In this document: positions 50,968-59,542 of the stretch, piece by piece
Layout of the letters: every line of letters begins with the position of its first letter
How positions within the stretch are numbered: position 1 is the stretch's first letter
Assembly (NCBI GenBank): GCA_009691705.1
Contig: SIAR01000001.1
Coordinates: 62,001-126,000 of the forward strand
DNA: 64,000 nt
Origin: Phycisphaerales bacterium
Lineage (GTDB): Bacteria; Planctomycetota; Phycisphaerae; Phycisphaerales; SM1A02
Direction: 5' to 3'
Translations under genes and position numbers: made by a program
The notes under the pieces: model-generated
Database searches by the model: none
Seen by the model: the letters and a program-made list of their open reading frames with translations, nothing else
Told to the model about the DNA's origin: nothing

Positions 50968-51744
50968 ATGCGAGATACGGTCGTGATTGGCGATGTGCAC
51001 GGCTGCGGTGAAGAACTCTCCAAGATGTTTCAACGGCTCAACCGATTCGGACGCGATTGCCGAATCGTTCTCATCGGCGACCTCCTCACCAAGGGACCCC
51101 GCCCCGATCTGGTCGTTGAAGAAATTCTTGCGCAAGAGCGCGCCGGTCGGCGCATCGAACTCGTGTGTGGCAATCACGAAGAGCGCGCCATCATGGCGCT
51201 ACGTCGCGCGGGGGCGCACGGCGAAGCGAAGGGACTGCCCCCGCGCCTCGCGGAAATGGTTGACATTCTTGCCGATGCAGATCTCTTGACTGAGGCGACT
51301 GAACTCATAGAGCGCGCGATGCAAACTCCATTCTTGCGGGGACGCAATCCGATGTGGACGGCAGTGCATGGAGGCGTCGATCCGCTGCTCGGTTTCGCGC
51401 GCACGCCGCAGCGCACTCGGATGACCCTCAAGTCTGCACCCAATGAAGCGGACTGGTGGTGGCAGTACAACGGCAATGACGGACTCTTGGTTGTGGGTCA
51501 CAAACCACTTTCGCGACCGCTGATTTTGCGCCGCCCCGATGGGCGAGCCGTGGTCGCAGCAATTGACACTGGATGCGTCTACGGTGGTTTTCTCACCGCC
51601 TACCGCATCGGATCGGACCGGCTCTTGATGATCAAGAGTGCACAGCGACGGCTTTTTAGTTTCCGCAGGCGCACGAGTCGTCGCCCAATCGATAGCGCAT
51701 GGCAAGCGGCATCCGCCGTCCCGGTCCGAACGCTCGTGCGCTGA
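50968..51744 (+). CDS. calcineurin-like metallophosphatase (PrpA/ApaH type)
   Basis: 258 residues. Phosphoesterase motifs: GDVHGC (8-13), GDLLTKGPRP (the usual GDxxDRG with Leu-Thr-Lys), GNHEERA, AVHGG and VVGHKP. The fold is that of bacterial serine/threonine or diadenosine-tetraphosphate phosphatases; in GDLLTKGP the common Asp-Arg is replaced by Thr-Lys, as in bis(5'-nucleosyl)-tetraphosphatase-like members. Two metal ions are expected. The last 89 bp overlap the convergent nadE gene. Confidence 0.82.
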   Translation: MRDTVVIGDVHGCGEELSKMFQRLNRFGRDCRIVLIGDLLTKGPRPDLVVEEILAQERAGRRIELVCGNHEERAIMALRRAGAHGEAKGLPPRLAEMVDILADADLLTEATELIERAMQTPFLRGRNPMWTAVHGGVDPLLGFARTPQRTRMTLKSAPNEADWWWQYNGNDGLLVVGHKPLSRPLILRRPDGRAVVAAIDTGCVYGGFLTAYRIGSDRLLMIKSAQRRLFSFRRRTSRRPIDSAWQAASAVPVRTLVR

Positions 51745-53344
51745 GTTTGGGGATCATCGGCGCCTGAAAGCGCTTGTAGTGGGCACGGTCGATCGCGGTT
51801 GTCCAACGCACGACGAAGGCGCGGTCCACACCCAGTCGCGCGACGATCTCATCTATCGATTGCTCATCATCGATCCACGCGCAAACTAGTTTGTCGAGTA
51901 GTTCGTATGGAGGCAACGAGTCTTGGTCGGTCTGATCCGGTCGGAGTTCTGCCGAAGGCGGCTTCTCGATACTCGCGGCTGGAATCGGTGGATGCGCAAA
52001 GCCAAGGGCCGTGTGATTCGCATTCAACCACCGCGCGATCGAATAGACCTGCGTCTTGAGTAGATCGCCAATTGGAGCGAGGCCACCGCACATATCGCCA
52101 TAGAGCGTTGCATAGCCGACGGCGAGTTCACTCTTGTTGCCTGTCGAGAGCACAAGTGCGCCCGTGGCATTTGAGAGCGTCATCAAGGTGAGTCCGCGCA
52201 ATCGACTCTGCAAGTTTTCTTGGGTGAGTCCATCAAAGGCTGCGGCGGCTCGAATGGAACGAGTAATCTGCTCATAACTCTCGACGATTCCAAGTGCATC
52301 GGGCGCAGCGATCGAGAGGCGACGGGCGAGGTCAACCGCATCATCCACAGATCCGCGCGATGAAAATGGACCGGGCATCGAAACTCCGCGCACGGCATCT
52401 GCGCCGAGCGCTGCCACTGCCAGCGTGGCAACCAGGGCACTATCGATTCCTCCCGAGAGACCCAGCAGCACCTTCTGGTGCCCTGTCTTGGTGACGTATC
52501 CGCCGATCGCACTGATAATCGCGCGCGCGCACTCTTCATCAGCACTCATCGGCTGCGGTGGGCATGTTCGTTCAGCGAGGTCGACCACGAGCGTCTGCGG
52601 AGTGAATCGATTCGCATAGCACGCACCGCCATCTGCGTGCACCAGCGCACTTGCGCCATCAAATACGAAGTCGTCATTCGACCCAACCGCGTTCACGCTC
52701 GCGATTGAGATTTTGTGGTGCGCGGCAGCGGCGCGAAGTAGGTCGAGCCGGCGGGCCTGCTTTGCGACGAAGAACGGCGAAGCGCTTGCGACGATGACCA
52801 GCGATGCACCAGCTGCGACTGTTTGCGAGAGTGGATCTTCACCGTAACTCTCCGCAGACTGAACATCAGCACCACGCCAGAAGTCTTCACAGATCAAGAC
52901 TCCCACCCGCCGTTGCCCAACGTCGATGACGAGTGGGGCATTTCCCGCAGAAAAATAGCGCGCTTCGTCAAAAACGTCGTAGTGCGGAAGCAGTCGCTTG
53001 GCATAGGAGTGTTCGACCACTCCACCGCGCAACACGTGCACGGCGTTGCAGAGTGGGCGCGCTCCCCCGTCGACCGCCACGGGCAGTCCGACCACAAGTG
53101 CGACTTTGCCATGGCCGGCCTGCGCCATCCTCAACGCAAGTTGAGCCGATGCGCGCGCGCATGCTTCTGCCAACCCACTTCGCAGCAAGAGATCGCGGGG
53201 TGGATAGCCGACAATCGAAAGTTCTGGCGTGACGATGAGATTGGCGCCGCGTTGGGCGGCATCGATTGCACAGTCGCCGATCACTCGCGCGTTGTGAACG
53301 ACGTCGCCGACGATCGAATCACATTGAAGAAGCGCAATGCGCAT
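51656..53344 (-). CDS. nadE: glutamine-dependent NAD+ synthetase
   Basis: 562 residues from ATG 53344. The N-terminal nitrilase-type glutaminase domain has the E-K-C triad in TPELSIVGYPPRDLL, KRLLPHYDVFDE and LICEDFWRG. The C-terminal synthetase domain has the PP-loop LGLSGGIDSALVATLA, STGNKSELAVGYATLYGDMCGG and DQTDQDSLPPYELLD. It amidates NaAD to NAD+ using glutamine ammonia. The end is Cys-containing (DSCACGN). Overlaps ilvA by 26 bp and the phosphatase gene by 89 bp. Confidence 0.95.
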   Translation of the reverse strand: MRIALLQCDSIVGDVVHNARVIGDCAIDAAQRGANLIVTPELSIVGYPPRDLLLRSGLAEACARASAQLALRMAQAGHGKVALVVGLPVAVDGGARPLCNAVHVLRGGVVEHSYAKRLLPHYDVFDEARYFSAGNAPLVIDVGQRRVGVLICEDFWRGADVQSAESYGEDPLSQTVAAGASLVIVASASPFFVAKQARRLDLLRAAAAHHKISIASVNAVGSNDDFVFDGASALVHADGGACYANRFTPQTLVVDLAERTCPPQPMSADEECARAIISAIGGYVTKTGHQKVLLGLSGGIDSALVATLAVAALGADAVRGVSMPGPFSSRGSVDDAVDLARRLSIAAPDALGIVESYEQITRSIRAAAAFDGLTQENLQSRLRGLTLMTLSNATGALVLSTGNKSELAVGYATLYGDMCGGLAPIGDLLKTQVYSIARWLNANHTALGFAHPPIPAASIEKPPSAELRPDQTDQDSLPPYELLDKLVCAWIDDEQSIDEIVARLGVDRAFVVRWTTAIDRAHYKRFQAPMIPKLSARAFGPGRRMPLAMRYRLGDDSCACGN

Positions 53345-54602
53345 TGTAGCCCTCGTGCGTCGCGATTTCTCGCAGTCCTCCGCGTGCAACGACTTCGATC
53401 TCTCGGGCCCGCAACGCCGCGAAGATCTCTTCGCTGTGTGCAACACCACGAACTTCGATCTGGCAGAGAACTTGCACCTTCGAGACATCTGCTTCACCGA
53501 ACGCGCGCTCATGCGAGACCTGTTTGATGCTTGCACCGGTTGAGGCGATCGCTGTGGCGAGATCGGCTAAACCACCAGGACGATCGCGAATCACAGCGAG
53601 AAATTGGATGAGCCGTCCCTCAAGTGCGAGCCCATGCTCAATCACGCGCGAGAGTGTCGTTGGATCGATATTGCCTCCGCAGAGCACGAGCACGACCTTG
53701 CGTCCCGCGAGATGCGTGATTTTTTGTTGGATGAACGCTGCGAGTGGCGTTGCTCCGGCTCCTTCAACAACACCCTTTTCTGACTCTGCAAGTCGCAAGA
53801 TTGCTCGGGTGATCGATTCCTCGGTAACGGTCACAACTTGCTTTATTCGTCCGCGGGCAATCTCGAAAGAGAGTGGACCGATTTCAGGCACGCCGAGTCC
53901 ATCGGCGAGCGATGGTTGAGCAGCGACCCGCACGGGATGACCTGCCGCGAGTGCTGCGGACATGCTCGCGCATCGGATCGACTCGACACCGATCACTTCG
54001 GTTGCGGGACGCAAATGGGATGCAACCAAACTCACCCCCGCGATCAATCCTCCCCCACCAACCGGAACGACGATCGCATCAGGATTTGGGCACTGCTCAA
54101 AGATCTCAAGAGCGCAGGTTCCTGCTCCCGTGATGATTGAGTGGTCATTGAATCCATTGACGTAGTGAAGACCATCGGTCGCGACCAGTTCATCGGCACG
54201 AAGTCGCGCATCGGCGATGTTCTCGCCATGAATGACGACGCGCGCTCCATACTCTCGACAGCGCACTTGCTTCACAAGTGGTGCCGAGCGCGGCATCACC
54301 ACCGTGACGGGAATCCCCAGGGCTCGGCCGTGATACGCCAGTGCCAAAGCGTGATTGCCCGCGCTGGCGGCGATGACGCCATTGGTCCGGGCGGCGCCAG
54401 CGAGTTGCATGAGCGTGTTGCGCGCCCCGCGTTCTTTGAACGAACCGGTTGGTTGCTGGTAGTCGAGCTTGCACCAGATCTCGCATCCGCAGAGTTCCGA
54501 GAGCGCACCGCTCGGCACGCACGGAGTGCGGACAACCCCGGAGTCAATTCGTCGTGCCGCGGCGACGACGTCATCAAACGTGGGAAGCGAAGGCGTTGTC
54601 AC
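53319..54602 (-). CDS. ilvA: threonine ammonia-lyase (biosynthetic-like, one ACT domain)
   Basis: 427 residues from GTG 54602. The PLP-binding block is PTGSFKERGA with Lys56; SAGNHALALAYHGRALGIP, the glycine loop VPVGGGGLIAG and LCGGNID follow. An ACT domain occupies about 335-410 (FLAVIRDRPGGLADLATAIASTGASI). This layout is found in catabolic/biosynthetic threonine deaminases of many bacteria; it converts threonine to 2-oxobutyrate, first step to isoleucine. It lies 17 bp after pckA and overlaps nadE, forming pckA-ilvA-nadE. Confidence 0.9.
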   Translation of the reverse strand: MTTPSLPTFDDVVAAARRIDSGVVRTPCVPSGALSELCGCEIWCKLDYQQPTGSFKERGARNTLMQLAGAARTNGVIAASAGNHALALAYHGRALGIPVTVVMPRSAPLVKQVRCREYGARVVIHGENIADARLRADELVATDGLHYVNGFNDHSIITGAGTCALEIFEQCPNPDAIVVPVGGGGLIAGVSLVASHLRPATEVIGVESIRCASMSAALAAGHPVRVAAQPSLADGLGVPEIGPLSFEIARGRIKQVVTVTEESITRAILRLAESEKGVVEGAGATPLAAFIQQKITHLAGRKVVLVLCGGNIDPTTLSRVIEHGLALEGRLIQFLAVIRDRPGGLADLATAIASTGASIKQVSHERAFGEADVSKVQVLCQIEVRGVAHSEEIFAALRAREIEVVARGGLREIATHEGYNAHCASSM

Positions 54603-54619
54603 CGGGAATGCTTCTCTTA

Positions 54620-56215
54620 TTACGCAGTCACTGGACCTGCTGCACGCACCTCTGGGGTGATTGCAAACTTTGCATCGTTGGTTCGGAACCGAGTTGCGAG
54701 ATCACGCGCCTTGAGGTCGTAGGCCGCCTTGTCCGCCCACGTGTTTCGTGGATCGAGCACTTCGGTTGGTACTCCATCGACCGCGGTTGGCATTTGCAGT
54801 CCAAAGATCGGATGGGTGGTGAATGTTGCCTTGCGCAACGATCCGTTGAGAATCGCCGTCACAAACGCTCGGGTGTATGAAAGTTTGAAGCGCGATCCAG
54901 TTCCGTAGGGACCGCCGGTCCATCCAGTATTCAGCAACCAGACATCTGCACTGTGAGCAGCGATGCGGTCGCGCAACATTTCTGCATAGCGCATCGGAGG
55001 GCGCGGCATGAACGGACCGCCAAAGCATGCGGAGAAGTTTGGCTGAGGTTCAGTGACCCCCGCCTCAGTGCCCGCGAGCTTCGAGGTGTAGCCATTCAAG
55101 AAGTAGTACATCGCCTGCTCGCGCGAAAGTCGCGAGACGGGTGGCAATACTCCAAATGCGTCGGCGGTGAGAAAGACAACGTTGCGCGGATGGGCTGCCA
55201 CGCTTGGCTTGCGCGCGTTCTTGATGTAAGAGACTGGATAGGTGACGCGCGTGTTCTCTGTTTTGGCAGCGCTGTCATAGTCAGGCACCCGTGTGGCCGG
55301 ATCGATGACCGTGTTCTCGAGCACGCTTCCAAAGCGAATCGCATCCCAAATCTCTGGTTCACCCTCGCGCGAAAGTTTGATGCACTTCGCGTAGCAGCCG
55401 CCTTCCATATTGAAGACACCCTTCTCGCTCCAACCATGCTCATCATCGCCCACGAGATCGCGGTTGGGATCGGCTGAGAGCGTCGTCTTGCCGGTTCCAG
55501 AGAGTCCAAAGAAGAGGGCGACGTTTGAAGGATCCTTTCGATCGACATTGCACGAGCAGTGCATTGGGAAGACGTTCATGGCGGGAAGGTCGTAATTCAT
55601 CGCATAGAAGATCGACTTCTTGATCTCGCCCGCGTACCGCGTGCCAATGATGAGAACCGTGCGCTTTTCAAGACTCTGCGCGATGCACACCGGACCATTC
55701 GCCCCATACTTGGCTGGTTCGTCAAGCCGCAAACTTCCCGCATCGATCACGGTCCAATCTTGCGACCAGTTCGCGAGATCCTTCTCTTCGGCGTTGATGA
55801 AGAGTGTCTTGGCAAAGAGGCTGTGCCACGCTTCTTCTGTGATGACTGAGACTTTCAGGCGGTACGCCGGATCTGCGCCGGCATATCCATCGAAACGATA
55901 AAGCTGCTCGCGCCGACCAAGCGCGGCCAAGACCAATTTCTCAAGCGCATCGAAGTGCGCCGCCGACATCGGCTGATTGACCTTTCCCCAGTCGATATTG
56001 TCGTGGATCCCCGCAGAATCTTCGAGAAACTTGTCGTTTGGACTGCGACCCGTGCGATCACCCGTGTCGCAGGCAAGGGCGCCATTCGATGCGAGTCGAC
56101 CTTCGCCGCGCTGCAACGCGTGCTCGACAAGAATTGCCGTCGAAAGGTTGCGAAGAATCTTCTCGCTGGCGAAAGAGTGACGGGGTGCGCTTGGTTTGGC
56201 CGAGAGTGTGGTCAT
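54620..56215 (-). CDS. pckA: phosphoenolpyruvate carboxykinase (ATP)
   Basis: 531 residues from ATG 56215; the longer open frame upstream runs through tRNA-His antisense and is not real. ATP-type signatures: TGDRTGRSPNDKF, FPMHCSCNVD, P-loop GLSGTGKTTLSADPNRDLVGDDEHGW, ARVPDYDS-like ATRVPDYDSAAKTENTRVTYPV and GGPFMPRPPMRYAEML. It interconverts oxaloacetate and PEP, the entry to gluconeogenesis. 115 bp of non-coding DNA separate it from tRNA-His. Confidence 0.95.
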   Translation of the reverse strand: MTTLSAKPSAPRHSFASEKILRNLSTAILVEHALQRGEGRLASNGALACDTGDRTGRSPNDKFLEDSAGIHDNIDWGKVNQPMSAAHFDALEKLVLAALGRREQLYRFDGYAGADPAYRLKVSVITEEAWHSLFAKTLFINAEEKDLANWSQDWTVIDAGSLRLDEPAKYGANGPVCIAQSLEKRTVLIIGTRYAGEIKKSIFYAMNYDLPAMNVFPMHCSCNVDRKDPSNVALFFGLSGTGKTTLSADPNRDLVGDDEHGWSEKGVFNMEGGCYAKCIKLSREGEPEIWDAIRFGSVLENTVIDPATRVPDYDSAAKTENTRVTYPVSYIKNARKPSVAAHPRNVVFLTADAFGVLPPVSRLSREQAMYYFLNGYTSKLAGTEAGVTEPQPNFSACFGGPFMPRPPMRYAEMLRDRIAAHSADVWLLNTGWTGGPYGTGSRFKLSYTRAFVTAILNGSLRKATFTTHPIFGLQMPTAVDGVPTEVLDPRNTWADKAAYDLKARDLATRFRTNDAKFAITPEVRAAGPVTA

Positions 56216-56330
56216 GGGTACTCCGTTAGTGTGAGCACCCGATAGTAACACGCAGCCAATTGATTTCAGAAGTGCGAGCCACTCGCTTTGCGCGGTTGGC
56301 CGATCTTTCCTAGACTTCCATTCTTCAGTT

Positions 56331-56404
56331 GGCGGCCGTAGCTCAGTTGGTAGAGCGCCGGGTTGTGATCCTGGAAGTCGCGGGTTCGAGCCCCGTCGGT
56401 CGCC
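56331..56404 (+). tRNA. tRNA-His (anticodon GTG)
   Basis: Acceptor GCGGCCG pairs with CGGTCGC; the extra 5' G (56331) faces C at 56404, the G-1:C73 pair specific to tRNA-His. D arm GCTC...GAGC, anticodon stem CCGGG/CCTGG around TTGTGAT gives GTG, T arm with TTCGAGC. No encoded CCA. Confidence 0.95.
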
Positions 56405-56437
56405 CTCTTTCGGTTCGTTTCGGCGAGTTTTTTCTAT

Positions 56438-57208
56438 ATGCGCTTTCACGCGGTCCAGACCAATCCGATCTGGGAACAACCCATCGAGAATCGAGCTGCC
56501 ATCGCGCAGACGATCGCTGTTCTGGCTCCAGAGCGCGACGATTTTCTGGTTCTGCCAGAACTCTGCGAAACTGGCTTTACGATGAACAGCGCGCTCGCCG
56601 CCAATGACGACTCTGTCGCGTGGTGGTCGAATCTCGCGCTTATCCATCGCGTCTGGCTGCAGTGTGGCATCGCACGGCGGCAAGCGAACGGCGAAATCGC
56701 CAACACTGCGACAATTTTCGACCCCAGTGGCAACGAGGTCGGGCACTACTGCAAAACATTTCTCTTTACTCAGTCGGGTGAGCAACATGCATACTGCCGA
56801 GGCTCGGGACCAAAGGTGTTTGATTGTGGCGGCATTCGAATTGCACCCATGATCTGTTACGACCTGCGCTTCCCAGAGTTATGGAGGCATGCCGGACTAG
56901 AAGGGGCAGAAGTTTTTACGCTCGGTGCCTGTTGGCCCGCGGCGCGCCTCGCCCAAAAGCACTCCCTGATCACTGCGCGCGCGCTCGAAAACCAAGCCTG
57001 GGTCGTCGCTGTGAATCGAACGGGCGATGAGCCAAAGACCTCGTACGCCGGAGGATCGACGATTGTCGATTTCGTCGGAATCACGCACGGAGTTTGCGGC
57101 AATGAAGTGGGGACGCTCACACATTCGATCGACATCGACGCGCTTCGCACCTTCCGAGAATCTTCCAACACGCTATCGGACATTCAACCGCGCTTCTTGG
57201 GTCGGTGA
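56438..57208 (+). CDS. nitrilase-superfamily amidohydrolase (omega-amidase-like)
   Basis: 256 residues. The catalytic triad is visible: Glu41 (VLPELCETGF), Lys106 (HYCKTFLFT) and Cys140 (MICYDLRFPELWR); the structural block RALENQAWVVAVNRTGDE also matches. The CYDLRFPE context is typical of YafV/Nit2-type omega-amidases, which hydrolyse alpha-ketoglutaramate and similar omega-amides. It follows tRNA-His by 33 bp. No ribosome binding site is clear at ATG 56438. Confidence 0.85.
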   Translation: MRFHAVQTNPIWEQPIENRAAIAQTIAVLAPERDDFLVLPELCETGFTMNSALAANDDSVAWWSNLALIHRVWLQCGIARRQANGEIANTATIFDPSGNEVGHYCKTFLFTQSGEQHAYCRGSGPKVFDCGGIRIAPMICYDLRFPELWRHAGLEGAEVFTLGACWPAARLAQKHSLITARALENQAWVVAVNRTGDEPKTSYAGGSTIVDFVGITHGVCGNEVGTLTHSIDIDALRTFRESSNTLSDIQPRFLGR

Positions 57209-57306
57209 TTCTCGCTCTGACGCATTGACCTACAAGTGATAGTTCGTAGACTTCGCGCGATTGTGCGTGGCTGGTTGAGAAAGAACTTCAACGGATTCCG
57301 AAACGA

Positions 57307-57900
57307 ATGAACACAACGCTTTCGCGCGTACTTCCATCGAAGCAGTTGCGTCCCGCGCAACCATCACAGCAAGAGCGGGTCAACGGGTTGCGACGCGCCT
57401 ACTTCGCAACGGCAGCCGCCCACGCCCGCTGGCGCATTGACATTGAAGCAGTGATCGCCCAAGTCGAATCCACCGTCGCGCCGGCCGCCCCCTGGCGACT
57501 TCCACCGAGCGAATGGATCGAAGATGTCGTGATCGCCCGTGCATGCATCCAAGGCGAACAGCAAGCGTGGCACCATGTGCAACTTGCAAACACTTGGCGA
57601 CTTCGCGAGGTCGCTGAGTTGCGCTTGACGCCATCCCAAGCAAGTCTCTTAGTCGAACGCTTCTGGCGCAACTTGCACGTGCGCTCACGCGCCCAGAACA
57701 ATTCTGCGGGACTGCACACTTATCACGGCGGCGAGACTTTGAGTCGTTGGTTGCTCTCGCAAGTCTTGGCGCAAGTCGAGTCGCTCCCCGTTGGTGGATC
57801 CATCGATGCGAGTGTCGACGCCATTCTTGACACGATGCCTCAATTGCGTACTCTCGCCTGTGAAGCATCAGAGTCGACTCGGGTGCCGCAGGCAACTTAG
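57307..57900 (+). CDS. sigma-70 region 2-like protein of unknown function
   Basis: 197 residues, not firmly recognised. The segment EDVVIARACIQGEQQAWHHV, then LTPSQASLLVERFWRNLHVR and TYHGGETLSRWLLSQVLAQV (residues about 75-160), follows the pattern of sigma factor region 2 (entry helix, core-binding helix, then RY.G.SSLRTWL). No region 4 follows, so it could not bind a -35 element in the usual way. It may be a degenerate ECF-like sigma or regulator. Its stop codon (57898-57900) lies inside tRNA-Phe, a 10-bp overlap. Confidence 0.5.
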   Translation: MNTTLSRVLPSKQLRPAQPSQQERVNGLRRAYFATAAAHARWRIDIEAVIAQVESTVAPAAPWRLPPSEWIEDVVIARACIQGEQQAWHHVQLANTWRLREVAELRLTPSQASLLVERFWRNLHVRSRAQNNSAGLHTYHGGETLSRWLLSQVLAQVESLPVGGSIDASVDAILDTMPQLRTLACEASESTRVPQAT

Positions 57901-57963
57901 CTCAGTTGGTAGAGCACCGCATTGAAAATGCGGGTGTCCCCGGTTCAAGTCCGGGAGTTGCCA
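57891..57963 (+). tRNA. tRNA-Phe (anticodon GAA)
   Basis: Acceptor GGCAACT/AGTTGCC with discriminator A; D arm GCTC...GAGC; anticodon stem CCGCA/TGCGG around TTGAAAA giving GAA; T arm CCCGG-TTCAAGT-CCGGG. 73 nt, no encoded CCA. Its first 10 bases overlap the preceding gene, and its last 19 bases overlap the 3' end of the opposite-strand MshEN gene. Confidence 0.96.
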
Positions 57964-58460
57964 TTCCTCGCGTGAACTTTCCGCACGGTCTGAACATCCA
58001 TGCCATCGATCGGATACTGCGCTTCCAGTGCCCCAGCGAGTTCATTCGAGTCGACCACCACAAAAAGTGCTGGAATCCCCAGCGCCATCGTCGCGAATCG
58101 CGATGCGCGCGCGAGGTGAGCAGGTGTTGTTGCAGCGACGAGGGTGCCATGTTCCAAACGCAGGGGAACGATTCGAAACTGCCATGCCTGACGGGCGTTC
58201 ACAAGCGCGAGTGCGGCGGGGTGAGAGTGAACAAAGTCAGCATCAAACGAAGCAGAAAGCACCCGGTACTGATCGACCCACGCTCCTTCGACGAATTCTG
58301 GATCAATGCCGAACATCTCCTCACAAAGAACTCCGAATGGGCGACCCACCTCACGTTGTCGATCCAAGATCGCATCGACCTCACATTGACTCAGAAGTCC
58401 CTGGGCCACAAGCAGTTCACCGATTCTCGGAACACGGGGATGGATGGCGGGTGCGTTCAT
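57945..58460 (-). CDS. stand-alone MshEN (GspE/PilB N-terminal) domain protein
   Basis: 171 residues from ATG 58460, with AAGGA about 9 bases upstream (GTG 58478 is an alternative). The fold matches the N-terminal domain of type II secretion/type IV pilus ATPases: RIGELLVAQGLLSQCEVDAILDRQ, GRPFGVLCEEMFGIDPEFVEGAWVDQ, and QAWQFRIVPLRLEHGTLVAATT. No ATPase domain follows. Such domains can bind c-di-GMP or nucleotides, so it may be a small regulator of pilus or secretion machinery. Its 3' end overlaps tRNA-Phe antisense. Confidence 0.68.
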   Translation of the reverse strand: MNAPAIHPRVPRIGELLVAQGLLSQCEVDAILDRQREVGRPFGVLCEEMFGIDPEFVEGAWVDQYRVLSASFDADFVHSHPAALALVNARQAWQFRIVPLRLEHGTLVAATTPAHLARASRFATMALGIPALFVVVDSNELAGALEAQYPIDGMDVQTVRKVHARNGNSRT

Positions 58461-58583
58461 GGTTGACGATTCCTTCACGCACCCTCATCGGACTAGCGCG
58501 AGCCCTACTTTCGCGCAGTTGAGAACTTTGCCAAGAATCGCATCGCAGGCGAGGAAATCCGCCTTTCCTTGGAAGGAAGTGCC

Positions 58584-59513
58584 GTGAAAAACTCCCCTGC
58601 AACACGCCTGCGCGAGGCTTTCCGTTGGCTCGAGACTCCCGCGGCGTGCGATATGGGATCGGCTGCGCGGCGTTTACGCCGCGCCTCGAACGATTCACGA
58701 CTGCAGACATCGTTGCTACGAGAGGTGTTACTCGCCAAGAGACTCGCCGCTACTGGCTTCGCGGTGCGCAGTGAAGTTGCAACATCCTCTGGAAAATCAT
58801 GTGACCTAGTCGCGAAGCGCGGCGCACTGCGGCTGCACCTGCACGTCAAGAGCGTCGAAGCAGATGATGCGTTGATCGTGGCGCGATCGGCGCGGGTTCC
58901 GCGGGCGCTGCAATCGCTCGAGCAACTCACTCGTCGACTATTGATCGAAGTCGAGTGGACCACAGGGCTCAGCAGTGACGCGCTCCAAACGACTGCCGAC
59001 GCAATGCGAACTTTCTTGCTGCGCGCGTCCATTGGCGATGAGTGCATCGTTCGAAGTCGTCGCGGCACGTTGCGCGGGCGCTGTCGCGTGCGCTCGCCAC
59101 ACGATCACGCAGGGGTCTCGCTGGCGGGTCGAATCGCCGATGATCACATCGTCGCGGTCGCGCGCATGAGGCGCCTTCTTCGAAAGGCCCGCGCGCAGTT
59201 TCTCTCTGGTGGAGAAAACGTCATCGTGCTCTTTGGACCAAAGTCTGCGCAGTGGCTATTCGAAGAAGCGCTGCTTGGAACCCCTGTCGAACGATGGGAT
59301 GCGTTCCCGAGGCGCGGCGAGCGAGTTGCGATGGGAAGTGGCGACGATGGTTTCTGGCACGCCGGCGCGCGCGATCTCTCACGCATCGCAGTCTGGCGTT
59401 CGCTTGAATCGTTTCGCGATGATTCGATCGCTTGGATTCGTCCTGGAGTGGCGGTGTCCACTCGCGCTGCCTGTGATGAACTCTTCAGCAACGTGCGCGA
59501 AATCGCCCACTGA
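58584..59513 (+). CDS. protein with PD-(D/E)XK nuclease-like N-terminal domain
   Basis: 309 residues from GTG 58584 (SD GGAAGGAAG just upstream; TTG 58569 is less likely). Residues about 40-95 resemble a restriction-endonuclease-like core: LLREVLLAKRLAATGFAVRSEV (Glu47), GKSCDLVAKRG (Asp74), LHLHVKS (Lys89), that is E...D...hxK with His where Glu is usual. The C-terminal half (AARMRRLLRKARAQF-like segment and HAGARDLSRIAVW) is unrecognised. Possibly a DNA/RNA-binding or nuclease protein. It converges on hflX. Confidence 0.5.
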   Translation: MKNSPATRLREAFRWLETPAACDMGSAARRLRRASNDSRLQTSLLREVLLAKRLAATGFAVRSEVATSSGKSCDLVAKRGALRLHLHVKSVEADDALIVARSARVPRALQSLEQLTRRLLIEVEWTTGLSSDALQTTADAMRTFLLRASIGDECIVRSRRGTLRGRCRVRSPHDHAGVSLAGRIADDHIVAVARMRRLLRKARAQFLSGGENVIVLFGPKSAQWLFEEALLGTPVERWDAFPRRGERVAMGSGDDGFWHAGARDLSRIAVWRSLESFRDDSIAWIRPGVAVSTRAACDELFSNVREIAH

Positions 59514-59542
59514 GTGCCAATCGGTCACGCGACCGGGCCGAT

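Noticed and set aside
54620..56788. 722-residue version of PEP carboxykinase
   Set aside because: The N-terminal extension runs across tRNA-His antisense and into the nitrilase gene; the family start matches ATG 56215.
58584..59513. Anti-phage defence nuclease
   Set aside because: The nuclease-like core is only suggestive and there is no neighbouring methylase, helicase, ATPase or toxin gene.
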